Shown: piece after piece, positions 29,264-37,856 of the stretch
How positions within the stretch are numbered: the first letter of the stretch is position 1
Layout of the letters: every line of letters starts with the position of its first letter
From: Candidatus Accumulibacter similis
GTDB taxonomy: Bacteria; Pseudomonadota; Gammaproteobacteria; Burkholderiales; Rhodocyclaceae
Assembly (NCBI GenBank): GCA_013347225.1
Contig: CP054595.1
Location: 1,240,001-1,304,000 of the forward strand
Direction of reading: 5' to 3'
Length of the DNA stretch: 64,000 bases
The notes under the pieces: generated by a model
Seen by the model: only the letters and a program-made list of their open reading frames with translations
Told to the model about the DNA's origin: nothing
Database searches by the model: none
Made by a program: the position numbers and the translations under genes

Positions 29264-29833
29264 ATGAACCTGAACGCACTCCCGCGGTTTGGCCGCGCAG
29301 CACACCTTTTCCTCTCCGTCCTGATCGCCGGACTGGCCACCTCCTTTGCCGCCGTTGCCGCCGACCGGACCGCGCTTGAACGGGACGCACGCCGGGCCTA
29401 TCAGAAGCTGACGGCGAGTGTGCCGGCGGCGAAGTCACTGGGGCGTGATGCGGTGGCGGTGATCGTCTTTCCGAGCATCACCAAGGCGGGGCTGGTGGTC
29501 GGTGGACAGTACGGGGAAGGGGTGCTGTTCCGCGGCGACGCCGTCGTTGGCTACTACAACACCGCTGGCGCTTCCTTTGGCCTGCAGGCTGGTGCGCAGC
29601 AGTACGGTTACGCGATGTTCTTCATGAACCAGAAATCACTGGCGGCGCTGACCGACAACGACGGTTTCGAGGTCGGCGTCGGTCCGTCGGTGGTGATGGT
29701 CGACCAGGGGATGGGCAAGTCGCTGACGACGATGAACGCCAAGGAAGACATCTACGCCTTCGTCTTCGGCCAGAAGGGACTGATGGCCGGCGTCGGTGTG
29801 CAGGGCAACAAGATCACGCGGCTGAGCGACTAG
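29264..29833 (+). CDS. SYLF/YSC84-domain lipid-binding protein
   Basis: This 189-residue exported protein has a signal peptide ending about AAVAA (residue 33), then a SYLF (Ysc84) domain. Visible hallmarks are AVIVFPSITKAGLVVGGQYGEGVL, YYNTAGASFGLQAGAQ and FEVGVGPSVVM. In eukaryotes the domain binds phosphoinositides; bacterial members are periplasmic or outer-membrane associated, with unclear roles. The stop overlaps the end of the convergent small gene by four bases. Confidence 0.9.
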   Translation: MNLNALPRFGRAAHLFLSVLIAGLATSFAAVAADRTALERDARRAYQKLTASVPAAKSLGRDAVAVIVFPSITKAGLVVGGQYGEGVLFRGDAVVGYYNTAGASFGLQAGAQQYGYAMFFMNQKSLAALTDNDGFEVGVGPSVVMVDQGMGKSLTTMNAKEDIYAFVFGQKGLMAGVGVQGNKITRLSD

Positions 29834-30120
29834 CCGGCTGCCTCACGCGCGGCGCGGGGCGCGCGTTCGGGGGCGGGTACCGTTCGCGGCTGCAGGCCGA
29901 CACTGCCGGGTTGCGGGCAGCCTCGGCCGGACGCCGATGGCCGCTGCCGGGGGAACTGGTCTGGCGACGGGAAATGCTCGGCGTAGCGGCTGATCCACTC
30001 GAGTGCCGCGCTGTCGCTGTCGAGACGGCGCCCCTCGCGGCGCAGGACGTCGGCGCGGTAGCGTTCGATGAGCGTGATCTGCGCCAGCATGCGGGCAGCG
30101 AAGGGATCGGTCGGTGGCAT
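29830..30120 (-). CDS. Small hypothetical protein
   Basis: This open frame encodes 96 residues with a helical, charged N-terminal half (LAQITLIERYRADVLRREGRRL, ALEWISRYAEHFP) and a disordered Pro/Arg-rich tail. I do not recognise a family. The N-terminal half looks conserved in style and GC-rich at third positions, which favours a real gene, but the tail is low in complexity. It converges on the SYLF gene and is followed upstream by the queD promoter region. Confidence 0.5.
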   Translation of the reverse strand: MPPTDPFAARMLAQITLIERYRADVLRREGRRLDSDSAALEWISRYAEHFPSPDQFPRQRPSASGRGCPQPGSVGLQPRTVPAPERAPRAAREAAG

Positions 30121-30331
30121 TTCTCGGGTCTGCGTTCGAGATGACTGCAGTCATCTCAAGCAAGCGCCGTGCCTGGAACAATAATGAACGATAAATCAGC
30201 AGGATGGGGTTGCCCGCCGCGGTGTGCGGGGGTGGTGGTGTAAGGCTGGCCGACAGGCGCAGGCGGTTCCGGCGCGGCCGGCGGCGGGACTTCGCGGGCA
30301 TTTCCCCGCCACCGGGCCCGCCGGCCGGCGG

Positions 30332-30340
30332 TGCTATAAT
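30332..30340 (+). promoter_or_regulatory. Extended -10 promoter of queD
   Basis: TGCTATAAT is a perfect TGn-TATAAT extended -10, with no clear -35 needed. Transcription would begin near 30347, giving a leader of about 20 bases before the queD ATG at 30368. Confidence 0.7.
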
Positions 30341-30367
30341 CGCCCCTCCGTTTTCCGGGCCCAGCCG

Positions 30368-30811
30368 ATGCTCATCACCCGCCGCCTCGAGTTCGACGCG
30401 GGCCACCGCATTCCCGATCACAGGAGCCAGTGCCGTCACCTGCACGGCCATCGCTACGCGCTCGAGATCACCCTTGCCGGCGACATCATCAGTCAGGCTG
30501 GCGACCCGGCCGACGGCATGGTGATGGACTTCTCGGAGGTCAAGGCGCTGGCCATGCAGCACCTTGTCGATGCCTGGGATCACGCCTTTCTCGTCCATCG
30601 CGGCGATCGGCCGGTGGTGGATTTTCTCGCTTCGTTGCCGGAGCACAAGACGGTCGTCCTCGATTGCGTGCCGACCGCCGAGAACCTGGTCCGCACGGCG
30701 TTCGCGATTCTCGACGCGGTCTATTGCGACACCTACGGCAACCGCTTGCGGCTCGAACGTCTGCGCCTCTATGAAACACCCAACTGCTGGGCCGAGGCCG
30801 TTCACCCATAG
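30368..30811 (+). CDS. queD: 6-carboxytetrahydropterin synthase QueD
   Basis: QueD converts dihydroneopterin triphosphate to 6-carboxytetrahydropterin, the first committed step of preQ0 and queuosine synthesis. The 147-residue protein has the zinc histidines in AGHRIPDH and CRHLHGHRY, the catalytic cysteine before HLHGH, and the later WDHAFL and PTAENLVR motifs. The ATG at 30368 yields the usual MLITRRLEFDAGH start. It has its own promoter and is separate from queF (2404-2823). It is followed after about 65 bp by pxpB. Confidence 0.95.
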   Translation: MLITRRLEFDAGHRIPDHRSQCRHLHGHRYALEITLAGDIISQAGDPADGMVMDFSEVKALAMQHLVDAWDHAFLVHRGDRPVVDFLASLPEHKTVVLDCVPTAENLVRTAFAILDAVYCDTYGNRLRLERLRLYETPNCWAEAVHP

Positions 30812-30877
30812 CCCGCGGCCCCGGCGGCCAGTGCGCGGGTCTCCCGGCAACCGCCGGGCCGGCGGCCAGGAGCCTTG

Positions 30878-31639
30878 TTGAGCTACCGTATCCTGTCCCT
30901 TGGCGACGCGGCGCTGACGATCGAGTTCGGTGAGGTCATTGATCGCCGCCTGCTGGCCGCAGTGGCGGCAGCCGATCGGTCGTTGCGGCAGGCAGTCGCC
31001 GCCGGGCAGTTGCCGGGGGTCGTCGAGACGGTACCGACCTTCCGCTCGCTGACGGTGATCCATGATCCGCTGCGCGGCACGCAGAGCGAAATGGAAGCGG
31101 CCATTCACGCCGCCTTGCGGCAGACTGCCGCGATCGCCGCGCCGCGCCGACGGGTCTGGCAGCTGCCCGTCTGCTACGGCGATCAGCTTGCCAGCTGCGG
31201 GCCGGATCTCGAGCCATTGGCGGCAGCCTGCGGGCTCGGCGCGGCGGAGGTGGTGCGGCTGCACGCGGGCGGCTGCTACGAGGTCTACATGCTGGGCTTC
31301 CTGCCGGGCTTTGCCTTCATGGGTGATCTGCCACCGGTGCTGGCGCGTGCGCGTCGCAGCGAACCGCGGACGCGCGTTCCGGCCGGCAGCGTGGCGACGG
31401 CGGGTACGCTGACCGCGATCTATCCCTGGGAGAGTCCCGGCGGCTGGCACCTGATCGGCGCCTGCCCGCTGCCGCTGTTCTCGCCGTCCTGGCCGCAGGC
31501 GGCGCTGTTGCAGCCCGGCGATCGGGTGCGGCTGCGCGCCATCGAAGCCGGCGAGTTCGCCGCGCTGCAGGCGGCGGCGCCGGCGATGCGCGCCGCCAGC
31601 CAACCGCCGCTGGACTTCCTCGCTGCGGACGCGGAGTGA
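30878..31639 (+). CDS. pxpB: 5-oxoprolinase subunit PxpB
   Basis: PxpB (formerly KipI/YbgJ-like) forms part of the ATP-dependent PxpABC 5-oxoprolinase, which opens the damage product 5-oxoproline to glutamate. The 253-residue protein shows the family stretches FRSLTVIHDP, VCYGDQ, YEVYMLGFLPGFAFMG and PRTRVPAGSVATAGTLTAIYPWESPGGWHLIG (given in part). Two tandem TTG codons (30875, 30878) follow a GGAG; spacing favours 30878. It is the first gene of pxpBCA and overlaps pxpC. Confidence 0.92.
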   Translation: MSYRILSLGDAALTIEFGEVIDRRLLAAVAAADRSLRQAVAAGQLPGVVETVPTFRSLTVIHDPLRGTQSEMEAAIHAALRQTAAIAAPRRRVWQLPVCYGDQLASCGPDLEPLAAACGLGAAEVVRLHAGGCYEVYMLGFLPGFAFMGDLPPVLARARRSEPRTRVPAGSVATAGTLTAIYPWESPGGWHLIGACPLPLFSPSWPQAALLQPGDRVRLRAIEAGEFAALQAAAPAMRAASQPPLDFLAADAE

Positions 31640-31641
31640 CG

Positions 31642-32715
31642 ATGCGTGCCGTGCTCGAGGTGCTCAGCCCGGGGGCGATGGCATCGATACAGGATCTCGG
31701 CCGCAGTGGCTGGCGGCACATCGGCGTGCCGCGCTCCGGAGCGCTTGAGCCGGGCTGGCTGCGTCTGGGCAACGCCCTGCTCGGCAATCCTGAGGACGCG
31801 CCGGCGATCGAATTCCTCGCCGGGGGCCTGGCGGTGCGGGCGCTGCAACTGCCGCTGCAGGTCGCGCTCGCTGGTCATGTCACGGCCGAAGTGGTGCATG
31901 CCCGTGGCCGTCGTCGCCTGGCCTCCTGGCGCAGCGTGTCCCTCGACCCAGGCGAGACGCTGCGCTGCGGCCGCCTTGCGGCCGGCCGTGTCGGCTACCT
32001 GGCGCTCGCCGGTCTCGAGGTGGTGCGGCATTTCGGCAGTGCATCGACCTACGCCCGGGCCGGTCTTGGCGGCGTCGACGGTCGCCTGCTGGCGCCGGGT
32101 GTGCGGCTGTCGGTGGTTGCCGGCAGCGGCGGCGGTGAGCGGCTGCTGCGGCGTCCGCCGGCCGTTGAAGAGGCGCCGATCCGGGTCGTCCCGGGACCAC
32201 AGGATGATTATTTCGACGCGCAGCAGATGGCCACCTTCTTCAGCCAGGCCTACCGCATTTCGGCTGCCGCCGATCGCATGGGAATTCGCCTCGACGGCCC
32301 GCTGCTCAGGCACCGTCCGGAGAAGGGGGCAGAGATCGTCTCCGATGCGACCGTGCCGGGATCGATCCAGGTACCGGGAAGCGGGCAGCCGATCGTGCTG
32401 CTCGCCGACGGCCAGACCGCTGGCGGTTACCCGAAGATCGCCACCGTCATCACCGCCGACCTGCCGCGCCTTGCGGTCATGGCGCCGGGCCAGGCGCTGC
32501 GCTTCGCCGCCGTGTCGGTGGCGGCGGCCGAACAGGCGGCACGCGCGCGGGAAGCGGAACTGCTGGCGCTGCTCGCAGCAATCGGGCCGCTGGCCGAGGG
32601 GGGGGACGTCGATCAGCAAGCGATCTACACGGCCAACCTGATCAGCGGCGTCGTCGATGCCGGCGCGGCAGACGGCCAGCCGGTGGCGGTCGGCCGCTTG
32701 CAGGGAGAGCCATGA
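31642..32715 (+). CDS. pxpC: 5-oxoprolinase subunit PxpC
   Basis: PxpC (biotin-dependent-carboxylase-like, formerly KipA/YbgK) pairs with PxpB. It shows VLSPGAMASIQDLGRSGWRHIGVPRSGALEP at the N-terminus (in part), DRMGIRLDGP near the middle, and SDATVPGSIQVPGSGQPIVLLADGQTAGGYPKIA (in part) near residue 235. GGAG five bases before the ATG at 31642 decides the start; a GTG at 31636 overlapping the pxpB stop is possible. A run of eight G residues at 32598-32605 lies within the gene but the frame is intact. The stop overlaps the pxpA ATG (ATGA). Confidence 0.92.
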   Translation: MRAVLEVLSPGAMASIQDLGRSGWRHIGVPRSGALEPGWLRLGNALLGNPEDAPAIEFLAGGLAVRALQLPLQVALAGHVTAEVVHARGRRRLASWRSVSLDPGETLRCGRLAAGRVGYLALAGLEVVRHFGSASTYARAGLGGVDGRLLAPGVRLSVVAGSGGGERLLRRPPAVEEAPIRVVPGPQDDYFDAQQMATFFSQAYRISAAADRMGIRLDGPLLRHRPEKGAEIVSDATVPGSIQVPGSGQPIVLLADGQTAGGYPKIATVITADLPRLAVMAPGQALRFAAVSVAAAEQAARAREAELLALLAAIGPLAEGGDVDQQAIYTANLISGVVDAGAADGQPVAVGRLQGEP

Positions 32716-33521
32716 TGGGACAGGCGATCAATCTCAACGCCGACCTCGGCGAGAGCTTCGGTGTCTGGCGCATGGGCAGCGACGCCGAGCTGCTGCCGCT
32801 CGTCGGTACGGCCAGCATTGCCTGCGGCTTCCACGCCGGCGACCCGCTGGTGATGCGGCAGACGCTGCGGCAGGCACTGGCGGCGGGCGTCAGCCTCGGC
32901 GCGCACCCCTCTTACCCGGACCTGCAGGGCTTCGGGCGGCGCGTCATGCGGTTGCCGGCCGACGAACTCGAGGCGCTGCTGATCTACCAGATCGGCGCAC
33001 TGGCCGGCATGGCACAGGCTGAAGGCGGTCGCCTGACGCACGTCAAGCCGCACGGAGCGCTGAGCAACATGGCGTGCGAGGAGGCGGCTGTCGCGGGCAG
33101 TGTCGTCGCCGCGATTCGCAGCTTCGACCCGACCCTGATCCTGCTCGCTCCGGCGGTCTCGCAACTGGCGCGGGCCGGAGCGGCAGGGGGTCTGCGAGTG
33201 GCGAGTGAGATCTTCGCCGACCGGACCTACACCGATGCCGGCAACCTGCTCCCACGCAGCCAGTCGGGGTCGCAGCTGCATGCGGCCGCCGAGTGCGTGG
33301 CGCACGTGCTGCGCATGCTCGACGCCGGCGGCATCGTCAGCGTCGGCGGCAGGCACATCCCGACCGAGGTGCACAGCATCTGCGTGCATGGTGACGGAGC
33401 CCAGGCAGTGGCTGCGGCGACCGCCATCCGCAGCGCGCTGCTGGCGGCCGGCATGCGCCTGTTGCCGCTGCCGGAAGTGCTGGCGCCGGCCGATCCCGTT
33501 CCGTCGGCGGCGATGGTTTAG
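32712..33521 (+). CDS. pxpA: 5-oxoprolinase subunit PxpA (LamB/YcsF family)
   Basis: PxpA is the LamB/YcsF-family subunit of ATP-dependent 5-oxoprolinase. The 269-residue protein has the standard INLNADLGESFG start, IACGFHAGDP, GAHPSYPDLQGFGRR, THVKPHGALSN and the late EIFADRTYTDAGNL motifs. It is translationally coupled to pxpC through an ATGA overlap and has a GGGAGAG Shine-Dalgarno inside the end of pxpC. All three subunits are present and intact, so the complex should be functional. Confidence 0.95.
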   Translation: MMGQAINLNADLGESFGVWRMGSDAELLPLVGTASIACGFHAGDPLVMRQTLRQALAAGVSLGAHPSYPDLQGFGRRVMRLPADELEALLIYQIGALAGMAQAEGGRLTHVKPHGALSNMACEEAAVAGSVVAAIRSFDPTLILLAPAVSQLARAGAAGGLRVASEIFADRTYTDAGNLLPRSQSGSQLHAAAECVAHVLRMLDAGGIVSVGGRHIPTEVHSICVHGDGAQAVAAATAIRSALLAAGMRLLPLPEVLAPADPVPSAAMV

Positions 33522-33642
33522 AATGGTGGCAGCAATGCGGTGATGCTGCGCGCGGCACGGCAGCTGCGGCTGCGCGGCCCACCGCCCCACCGCTTCACCG
33601 CTTCACCGCGCGGGGTTGCCTGCGAACAGCGGAAGGACGCCG

Positions 33643-34755
33643 ATGCCTCACAGAGTTCTCAAGGTCCCCGAGCGGGGAATGATCGAAGCCTACGAGCGTC
33701 TGCTCGGGGCCCGCGGTTTCCAGGCGGATTCGGCGCAGCGTGCCGCCGCAGAGCGCCTGCAACGGCTCTACTACGAGTTGCTGTCGTTCAAGGTCGGGCG
33801 CCGCAGTACGCTGCGCCGGCTCTTCGCGCCGCCCCCCGTACCGACGGGTGTCTATTTCTGGGGCGGCGTCGGCCGCGGCAAGAGTTTCCTGATGGATTGC
33901 TTCTTCGAAGCCGTTCCCTACCGGCGCAAGCGGCGCATCCACTTCCATGCCTTCATGCATGGCGTGCATCGCCAGCTGAATGAACTCAAGGGCGAGAGCG
34001 ACCCGTTGCTCAGGGTGGCCGAACGCATCGCGACCGAACTGCGGCTGCTCTGCTTCGACGAATTCCACGTCTCCGACATCGCCGACGCGATGATCCTTGG
34101 CCGCCTGCTGGAGGCGCTGTTCGCCCACGGTGTCGTCTTCGTCATGACTTCCAACTACCCGCCGGACGGCCTCTATCCGAACGGGCTGCAGCGCGAGAAC
34201 TTCCTGCCGACGATCGCCCTGATCAAGTCACGGCTCGACGTGCTGGTGATCGACGCCGGCATCGACTACCGCCTGCGCACGCTCGAGCAGGTGGAGGTCT
34301 TCCACCACCCGGCGGACGCCGCTGCCGAGCTGAAGATGGCCGAGTACTTCGGCGCCATCGCCGGTGACGCCGGCGCACAGGGCGGCAGCATCGAGGTGCT
34401 CGGACGCGACATTCCGACCGTTCGCCGCGGCAACGGCGTCATCTGGTTCGACTTCCGGTCGCTCTGTGGCGGGCCGCGGTCGCAGAACGACTACCTCGAG
34501 CTGGCACGCGGCTATCACACGGTGCTGCTGTCCGCCATTCCGAAGATGTCGGCGAGCATGGCCTCCGAGGCACGTCGTTTCACGTGGCTGGTCGACATCT
34601 TCTATGACCACAAGGTGAAGCTGATCGCGACCGCCGATTGTGGTCCCGATTCGCTATACACCGAGGGAACGCAGGCGAGCGAGTTCTTCCGCACCGCCAG
34701 CCGGTTGACCGAGATGCGCTCGCGCGACTACCTCGGGCTGCCGCACCTGTCGTGA
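33643..34755 (+). CDS. zapE: Cell division ATPase ZapE (AFG1-like)
   Basis: This 370-residue P-loop ATPase of the AFG1/LACE1/ZapE family destabilises Z-rings in E. coli and associates with division sites under stress. Walker A is GGVGRGKS (about 74-81) and Walker B LLCFDEFHV. FVMTSNYPPDGLYPNGLQRENFLP and the C-terminal FTWLVDIFYDHKVKL segment are family hallmarks. The ATG at 33643 has an AAGGA Shine-Dalgarno. The stop overlaps the GTG of the next small gene. A TAGAAT -10-like hexamer overlaps the pxpA stop (33519-33524) and may start zapE transcription. Confidence 0.95.
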   Translation: MPHRVLKVPERGMIEAYERLLGARGFQADSAQRAAAERLQRLYYELLSFKVGRRSTLRRLFAPPPVPTGVYFWGGVGRGKSFLMDCFFEAVPYRRKRRIHFHAFMHGVHRQLNELKGESDPLLRVAERIATELRLLCFDEFHVSDIADAMILGRLLEALFAHGVVFVMTSNYPPDGLYPNGLQRENFLPTIALIKSRLDVLVIDAGIDYRLRTLEQVEVFHHPADAAAELKMAEYFGAIAGDAGAQGGSIEVLGRDIPTVRRGNGVIWFDFRSLCGGPRSQNDYLELARGYHTVLLSAIPKMSASMASEARRFTWLVDIFYDHKVKLIATADCGPDSLYTEGTQASEFFRTASRLTEMRSRDYLGLPHLS

Positions 34756-35108
34756 ACCCGGGTCGCCGGCTGCCGGCGGATGCCGGACACCGGCTGCTGT
34801 CGCATTGCCACGGCCACCTGCTGTGGCTGCTGCTCGTCCTGCTGCCGGTCCTGGCTGGGGCGCAGCAGGAGATGGAGATGATGACCCTGCGGCATCGCAC
34901 GCTGGATCAGGTCCTGCCTGCCCTGCAGCCGCTCGTCGAGAGCGGCGGCACGCTTTCAACCACGATCTCCGGTCGCCTGGGCGAGTGGCTCGAACTCGGG
35001 AGCAGCAGTCAGCAGGCCGGCTTCGAGCGCGGCGGCAACCTGCATGGCTCTGGTGGCCAGGCGAGCGAGCGGCGCAGCATCTGGCTGCAGGTCGAGGAAC
35101 TGCCCTGA
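34752..35108 (+). CDS. Secretin-like protein, apparently internally deleted
   Basis: The frame encodes 118 residues: a signal-peptide-like helix (LLWLLLVLLPVLAGAQ), then MTLRHRTLDQVLPALQPLVESGGTLS, which resembles the N-terminal secretin short domain of a type II/III-secretion-like protein family. It then jumps directly to GRLGEWLELGSSSQQ...RRSIWLQVEELP, which resembles that family's C-terminus. From memory, relatives carry about 100-150 more residues between these parts, so an in-frame internal deletion is likely. The GTG start at 34752 overlaps the zapE stop (GTGA). It may be non-functional or a reduced variant. Confidence 0.55.
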   Translation: MNPGRRLPADAGHRLLSHCHGHLLWLLLVLLPVLAGAQQEMEMMTLRHRTLDQVLPALQPLVESGGTLSTTISGRLGEWLELGSSSQQAGFERGGNLHGSGGQASERRSIWLQVEELP

Positions 35109-35307
35109 GACGCGCTGCCGGGACGGTCGCGAGCAGGCCAGGAGGCAGGGAGCGGGTGAGCCAACGCCTGGGAGTCTGCCAGATTGCCGACAGGGGCAGA
35201 GGTGGCGGCACGGGTAGCGCGTGGCGGCAAGGCTGCCGATCGTGGCAGCGCGGCGGATTTCCCGAGAACCCCTGTACCGCCGGCGAGTCGATCCGGAAGT
35301 GGTCGAT

Positions 35308-36210
35308 CTAGAACAGGTCCATGTCGACGCAGAGCCGGTTGCAGCCGGATTCACGGGCGCTTGCCAGCAGTGACGCGAGGCGCTCGATCAGGGCCGGCGC
35401 GTCCTCACCCGTATACTCGCTGACTCCGCCGCTGATCGTCAGGCCGGTGTCGCCACTCTCCGCGCTGCCCGTTTCGATCGACTCGCGCAGTCGTTCGAGG
35501 CCGACCATGGCTTCGTTGACCCGCACGTTCGGCAGGATGATCAGGAAGCTGTCGGCACCGTGGCGACCGATCATGTCGAACTCGCGCAGGCTGTGGCAGA
35601 GCAGCCGGGCAGTGCGCGCCAGGACGTGCTCTTCGCCCTCCGCCTGACAGCGTGCCGCGAAATGATCGATGGCAATCAGGGCAACTGCGAACGGGATCCC
35701 GTAGCGGCGTGCCCGGCGGCTTTCGTCGTCGAGCAGGATATCGATGTGTCGCTGGTTGAAGACCTCCGTCAGCGGGTCATGGGTCGACAACTGCTGCGGG
35801 TCGCCGACGACGCGGCCACGATGCTGTCGGTCGGCGAGAAGCAGCAGCACCCGGCGCAGGCTGCCGTCGGCGGCAAAGACCGGAAAGGCGCTGGCCCGGC
35901 ACCAGGTGACCGCTGTGCTGGCTGGCGTGCGCAGTCCGACGGCGCGCTGATGCACGGGTTGTTGCGTCGCCTGTACCTGCCGTTGCGGGCGTTCGTCGTC
36001 GCGCAGCGGCCGTCCGTTCTCATCGATCCAGGTCGGCGTGCTGTCGCCGAGCAGTTCCTCGGCGGCCACGTTGCGCAGTCGTGGCGTGTCATCGGCGGCA
36101 AAGGCGAGCAGCGCCACCCCGAGGCTGTCGAGCAGGGCCGCGTAGCGGCCTATCTCGGCGTCATCGGCACGCAGATCGACGAGCGGCAGGCGGTGCGGGA
36201 TGGCGGACAT
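35308..36210 (-). CDS. PAS-GGDEF protein with degenerate GGDEF site
   Basis: This 300-residue cytoplasmic protein has a PAS-like sensor region (about 20-130) and a GGDEF-fold domain (about 140-300, STHDPLTEVFNQRHIDILL). The active-site signature reads GADSF (residues 218-222) instead of GGDEF. The first metal aspartate of the usual DID-F motif is alanine (AIDHF, about 180). The K-ND nucleotide motif is also missing. Both metal ligands are therefore lost and diguanylate cyclase activity is not expected. It may act as a sensor or as a partner for another protein. The gene is divergent in orientation from its left neighbour and precedes the sulfhydrylase. Confidence 0.88.
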   Translation of the reverse strand: MSAIPHRLPLVDLRADDAEIGRYAALLDSLGVALLAFAADDTPRLRNVAAEELLGDSTPTWIDENGRPLRDDERPQRQVQATQQPVHQRAVGLRTPASTAVTWCRASAFPVFAADGSLRRVLLLLADRQHRGRVVGDPQQLSTHDPLTEVFNQRHIDILLDDESRRARRYGIPFAVALIAIDHFAARCQAEGEEHVLARTARLLCHSLREFDMIGRHGADSFLIILPNVRVNEAMVGLERLRESIETGSAESGDTGLTISGGVSEYTGEDAPALIERLASLLASARESGCNRLCVDMDLF

Positions 36211-36319
36211 GGGCTCGCAGGCAGGGCAACGTGTCTATGCTAGCCGAAAATGCCGTCCGGCGCCGGCCGGGAGAGCGGCCCGATGCGGCCCGCCGCAGCG
36301 GGCCGCTTGCACGGCGACC

Positions 36320-37603
36320 TCAGACTGCGGCCAGAGCCTGTTCGAGGTCGGCGATCAGGTCGTCGATGTGTTCGATACCGATGGACAGCCGGATCATCTC
36401 CTCGGACACCCCGGCTCTCGCCAGTTCGGTCGGGCCAAGTTGGCGGTGCGTCGTCGATGCCGGGTGGCAGGCGAGCGACTTGGCGTCGCCGATGTTGACC
36501 AGCCGCGTGAACAGTTGCAGCGCATCCTGGAAGCGGGCTCCGGCCTCCGAGCCACTGCAGTCCGTGCCCTTGACACCGAAGGTGAGAATCCCGGAAGCCT
36601 TGCCTGCCATGTATTTCTGCACCAGCGGGTGGTCGGGATGGTCGGCAAGTCCAGCGTAGTTGACCCACGCCACCTTGGCGTGCCCGCGCAGGTACCCGGC
36701 AACCTTGTCGGCGTTGCTGCAGATGCGGTCCATGCGCAGCGGCAGCGTCTCGAGACCCTGCAGGATCAGGAAGCTGTTCATCGGCGAGATGGCTGCACCC
36801 ATGTTGCGCAGCGGCACGACGCGCGCGCGGCCGATGAAGGCGGCCGGTCCGAGTGCCTCGGTATACACGACGCCGTGGTAGGAGACGTCGGGTTCGTTGA
36901 GACGCTTGAACTTCAGCTTGTGCTCGGCCCAGGGGAAACGTCCGCTGTCGACGATCATGCCGCCGATCGAGTTCCCGTGCCCGCCGATGTACTTGGTCAG
37001 CGAGTGCACGACGATGTCGGCCCCATGCTCGAAGGGGCGGCACAGATAGGGCGAGGGAACCGTGTTGTCTACGATCAACGGCACGCCATGGCGGTGGGCG
37101 ATCTCGGCCAGCGGTTCGAAGTCGGTGACGTTGCCGAGCGGGTTGCCGACCGATTCGCAATACAGCGCCTTCGTCCTGCCGTTGATCAGCCTTTCGAAAC
37201 TCGCAGGATCGGCGTGGTTGGCGAAGCGGACGTCGATGCCATACTGCGGCAGGGTATGTGCGAACAGGTTGTAGGTGCCGCCATAGAGCGTCGACGCGGA
37301 AACGATGTTGTCTCCGGATTCGGCTATGGTCATGATGGCGTAGGTGATCGCTGCCTGTCCCGAGGCCAGCGCCAGTCCGCCGATGCCGCCCTCCATCGCC
37401 GCCACCCGTTTCTCGAGTACGTCCTGGGTCGGGTTCATGATGCGGGTGTAGATGTTGCCGGCGACCTTGAGGTCGAAGAGGTCGGCGCCATGCTGGGTGC
37501 TGTCGAAGGAGTAGGAAGTCGTCTGGTAGATCGGGACGGCGACTGCCTTGGTCGTCGGCTCAGGGCTGTAGCCGGCGTGGACGGCGAGGGTTTCGAGTTT
37601 CAT
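36320..37603 (-). CDS. metY: O-acetylhomoserine aminocarboxypropyltransferase (sulfhydrylase)
   Basis: This 427-residue Cys/Met-metabolism PLP enzyme (gamma family) makes homocysteine from O-acetylhomoserine and sulfide. It starts MKLETLAVHAGYSPEP and has YTRIMNPTQDVLEKR, ALASGQAA, VDNTVPSPYLCRPFEHGADIVVHSLTKYIGGHGN (PLP lysine in SLTKY; shown in part) and LACHPASTTHRQL. The length and the SLTKYIGGHGNSIGG form favour the O-acetylhomoserine group over cystathionine synthases. GGGAG precedes the ATG at 37603. It is a single-gene unit downstream of a divergent exported protein. Confidence 0.95.
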   Translation of the reverse strand: MKLETLAVHAGYSPEPTTKAVAVPIYQTTSYSFDSTQHGADLFDLKVAGNIYTRIMNPTQDVLEKRVAAMEGGIGGLALASGQAAITYAIMTIAESGDNIVSASTLYGGTYNLFAHTLPQYGIDVRFANHADPASFERLINGRTKALYCESVGNPLGNVTDFEPLAEIAHRHGVPLIVDNTVPSPYLCRPFEHGADIVVHSLTKYIGGHGNSIGGMIVDSGRFPWAEHKLKFKRLNEPDVSYHGVVYTEALGPAAFIGRARVVPLRNMGAAISPMNSFLILQGLETLPLRMDRICSNADKVAGYLRGHAKVAWVNYAGLADHPDHPLVQKYMAGKASGILTFGVKGTDCSGSEAGARFQDALQLFTRLVNIGDAKSLACHPASTTHRQLGPTELARAGVSEEMIRLSIGIEHIDDLIADLEQALAAV

Positions 37604-37804
37604 GCGGAGTCTCCCGGGAAGGTTGGCGCGCTGCCTGACGGGACGAATCTTAGCATCTTGCCCGGCCGCCGGCGGGCCTGCCGCAGTCCCTGCCTGGCGG
37701 GGGCGCGGGTTCGCGCAGCCCTGAACGCCTGCGCGCTGCCGCCCGCCTTGGCCGTCGGCGCGCGAGGCGCAAGGCTCCTGATCGTGCCTGATGCGCATGC
37801 GGCC

Positions 37805-37836
37805 TATAATGCGCCGTCCGAGGAGATGTCTCCTCG
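37805..37836 (+). promoter_or_regulatory. -10 box and adjacent 18-bp inverted repeat before the exported-protein gene
   Basis: A perfect TATAAT lies at 37805-37810. Just downstream, 37819-37836 is an inverted repeat (CGAGGAGA, TG, TCTCCTCG) that falls at or after the predicted start of transcription near 37817. It could be an operator or a hairpin in the leader. The Shine-Dalgarno GGAGGGG and ATG follow at 37848-37857. Confidence 0.6.
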
Positions 37837-37856
37837 TCGTTCCAACCGGAGGGGTC

